Source: Planctomycetales bacterium
GTDB lineage: Bacteria; Planctomycetota; Phycisphaerae; SM23-33
NCBI GenBank assembly: GCA_030592655.1
Contig: JAUVIQ010000198.1
Coordinates: forward strand, 1 to 5,340
Length of the DNA: 5,340 nucleotides
Reading direction: 5' to 3'
Shown here: in pieces, positions 4,981-5,340 of the stretch
Numbering within the stretch: position 1 is the first letter of the stretch
How the letters are laid out: every line of letters starts with the position of its first letter
Program-made: the position numbers and the translations under genes
Notes under the pieces: model-generated
What the model was told of the DNA's origin: nothing
Database searches by the model: none
What the model saw: the letters and a program-made list of their open reading frames with translations, nothing else

Positions 4981-5340
4981 TTCTTATCCTCCTTCCGGTT
5001 GGGGTTTTTTTCGGCGGCTTTTTTGGCCAAAGCCCGTAAGTATCGTTTTATGAGAGTGCGGTATTCTTCGGGTCCGTCTGTTCGGGATGCCTGGAGGACC
5101 TGGTCCTTCAGATGTCCCGGCAGGCGTGCCCAGTCGGCGGCGTCGATACCCAGTTTGACGAGTTCGCCCGCCCGTAAGTCCGTCGCAGCCGTTCCGACGC
5201 GGGCGTCGGAATCCAGCGTGGACCCTCGCGCCGTTCCTATCCCTTGCTTGCCCATCGCGCCGGGCATCATTCCCATCGCCCTGGCCTGCTGGAGCGCCTG
5301 TTTCGCCAGCGAGGCGAGGAGTCGTGCAGCCTTGGCGGCC
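4977..5340 (-). CDS. C-terminal part of an Ala/Gln-rich protein of a toroid-protein operon (partial)
   Basis: The frame is open to the right edge, so only the last 120 or so residues are seen and the true start lies beyond the window; the internal ATG at 5276 is not the likely start. The visible part begins with an Ala/Leu/Gln-rich helix (AAKAARLLASLAKQALQQAR), then a Gly/Met-rich flexible stretch (MGMMPGAMGKQG), then a folded-looking motif DWARLPGHLKDQVLQ followed by EEYRTLIKRYLRALA, and ends with a Lys-rich tail. The 'LPxxL...EEYRxLIxxYLRALA' ending resembles the C-termini of long planctomycete membrane/coiled-coil proteins (DUF4175-like in my recollection) that lie upstream of toroid-repeat genes. 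That identification is tentative. The stop overlaps the downstream ATG, so the two genes are cotranscribed. I cannot assign a function. Confidence 0.7.
   Translation of the reverse strand, partial: AAKAARLLASLAKQALQQARAMGMMPGAMGKQGIGTARGSTLDSDARVGTAATDLRAGELVKLGIDAADWARLPGHLKDQVLQASRTDGPEEYRTLIKRYLRALAKKAAEKNPNRKEDKK
4988..4994 (-). promoter_or_regulatory. Consensus Shine-Dalgarno inside the upstream gene
   Basis: On the minus strand this reads AAGGAGG, spaced seven bases from the ATG at 4980. It fixes the start of the toroid-repeat protein. Together with the ATGA start/stop overlap at 4977-4980 it indicates reinitiation or coupled translation in the operon. Confidence 0.8.

Overview
The window looks like a piece of a moderately GC-rich Gram-negative chromosome, most probably from a planctomycete of the Phycisphaerae/Sedimentisphaerales kind. 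This placement is an inference. It rests on the secreted toroid ('prenyltransferase/squalene-oxidase repeat') protein at 3898-4980, on the C-terminal 'LPxxLKDxVLQxxR...EEYRxLIKxYLRALA' motif of the gene upstream of it, and on the 'MAAMVAHEFNNILTP' H-box of the histidine kinase. All three resemble proteins I associate with planctomycetes. No rRNA or other marker gene is present to confirm it.

Layout. (1) 29-994 (+): a complete ROK-family sugar kinase, probably glucokinase. (2) 1099-2376 (+): a membrane-anchored PIN-TRAM protein of the YacL type, with an unusual proline-rich plus coiled-coil insert between its membrane segments. (3) 2426-2818 (-): acpS, holo-[acyl-carrier-protein] synthase, convergent with the PIN-TRAM gene. 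(4) 2968-3771 (+): a small soluble sensor histidine kinase, divergent from acpS. (5) 3898-4980 (-): the exported toroid-repeat protein, convergent with the kinase. (6) 4977-5340 (-): the C-terminal end of a gene that enters from the right edge and overlaps gene 5 by ATGA.

How the genes relate. Genes 5 and 6 are a translationally coupled operon pair reading leftward. The others look like single, mostly housekeeping transcription units without an obvious common pathway: sugar phosphorylation, a membrane PIN-TRAM protein, acyl-carrier-protein activation, and signal transduction.

The most unusual content lies between genes. Both convergent junctions are filled from stop codon to stop codon by short-period repeats. 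One (2375-2435) carries two back-to-back arrays with a 7-bp period, the second of which supplies the stop codon and last residues of acpS. The other (3774-3896) is a long inverted repeat whose arms are made of about 9-bp AGGGAT-type units; it may also work as a terminator. I saw no tRNA, rRNA, CRISPR array, insertion sequence or transposase, and no strong candidate for a wholly new multi-gene system.
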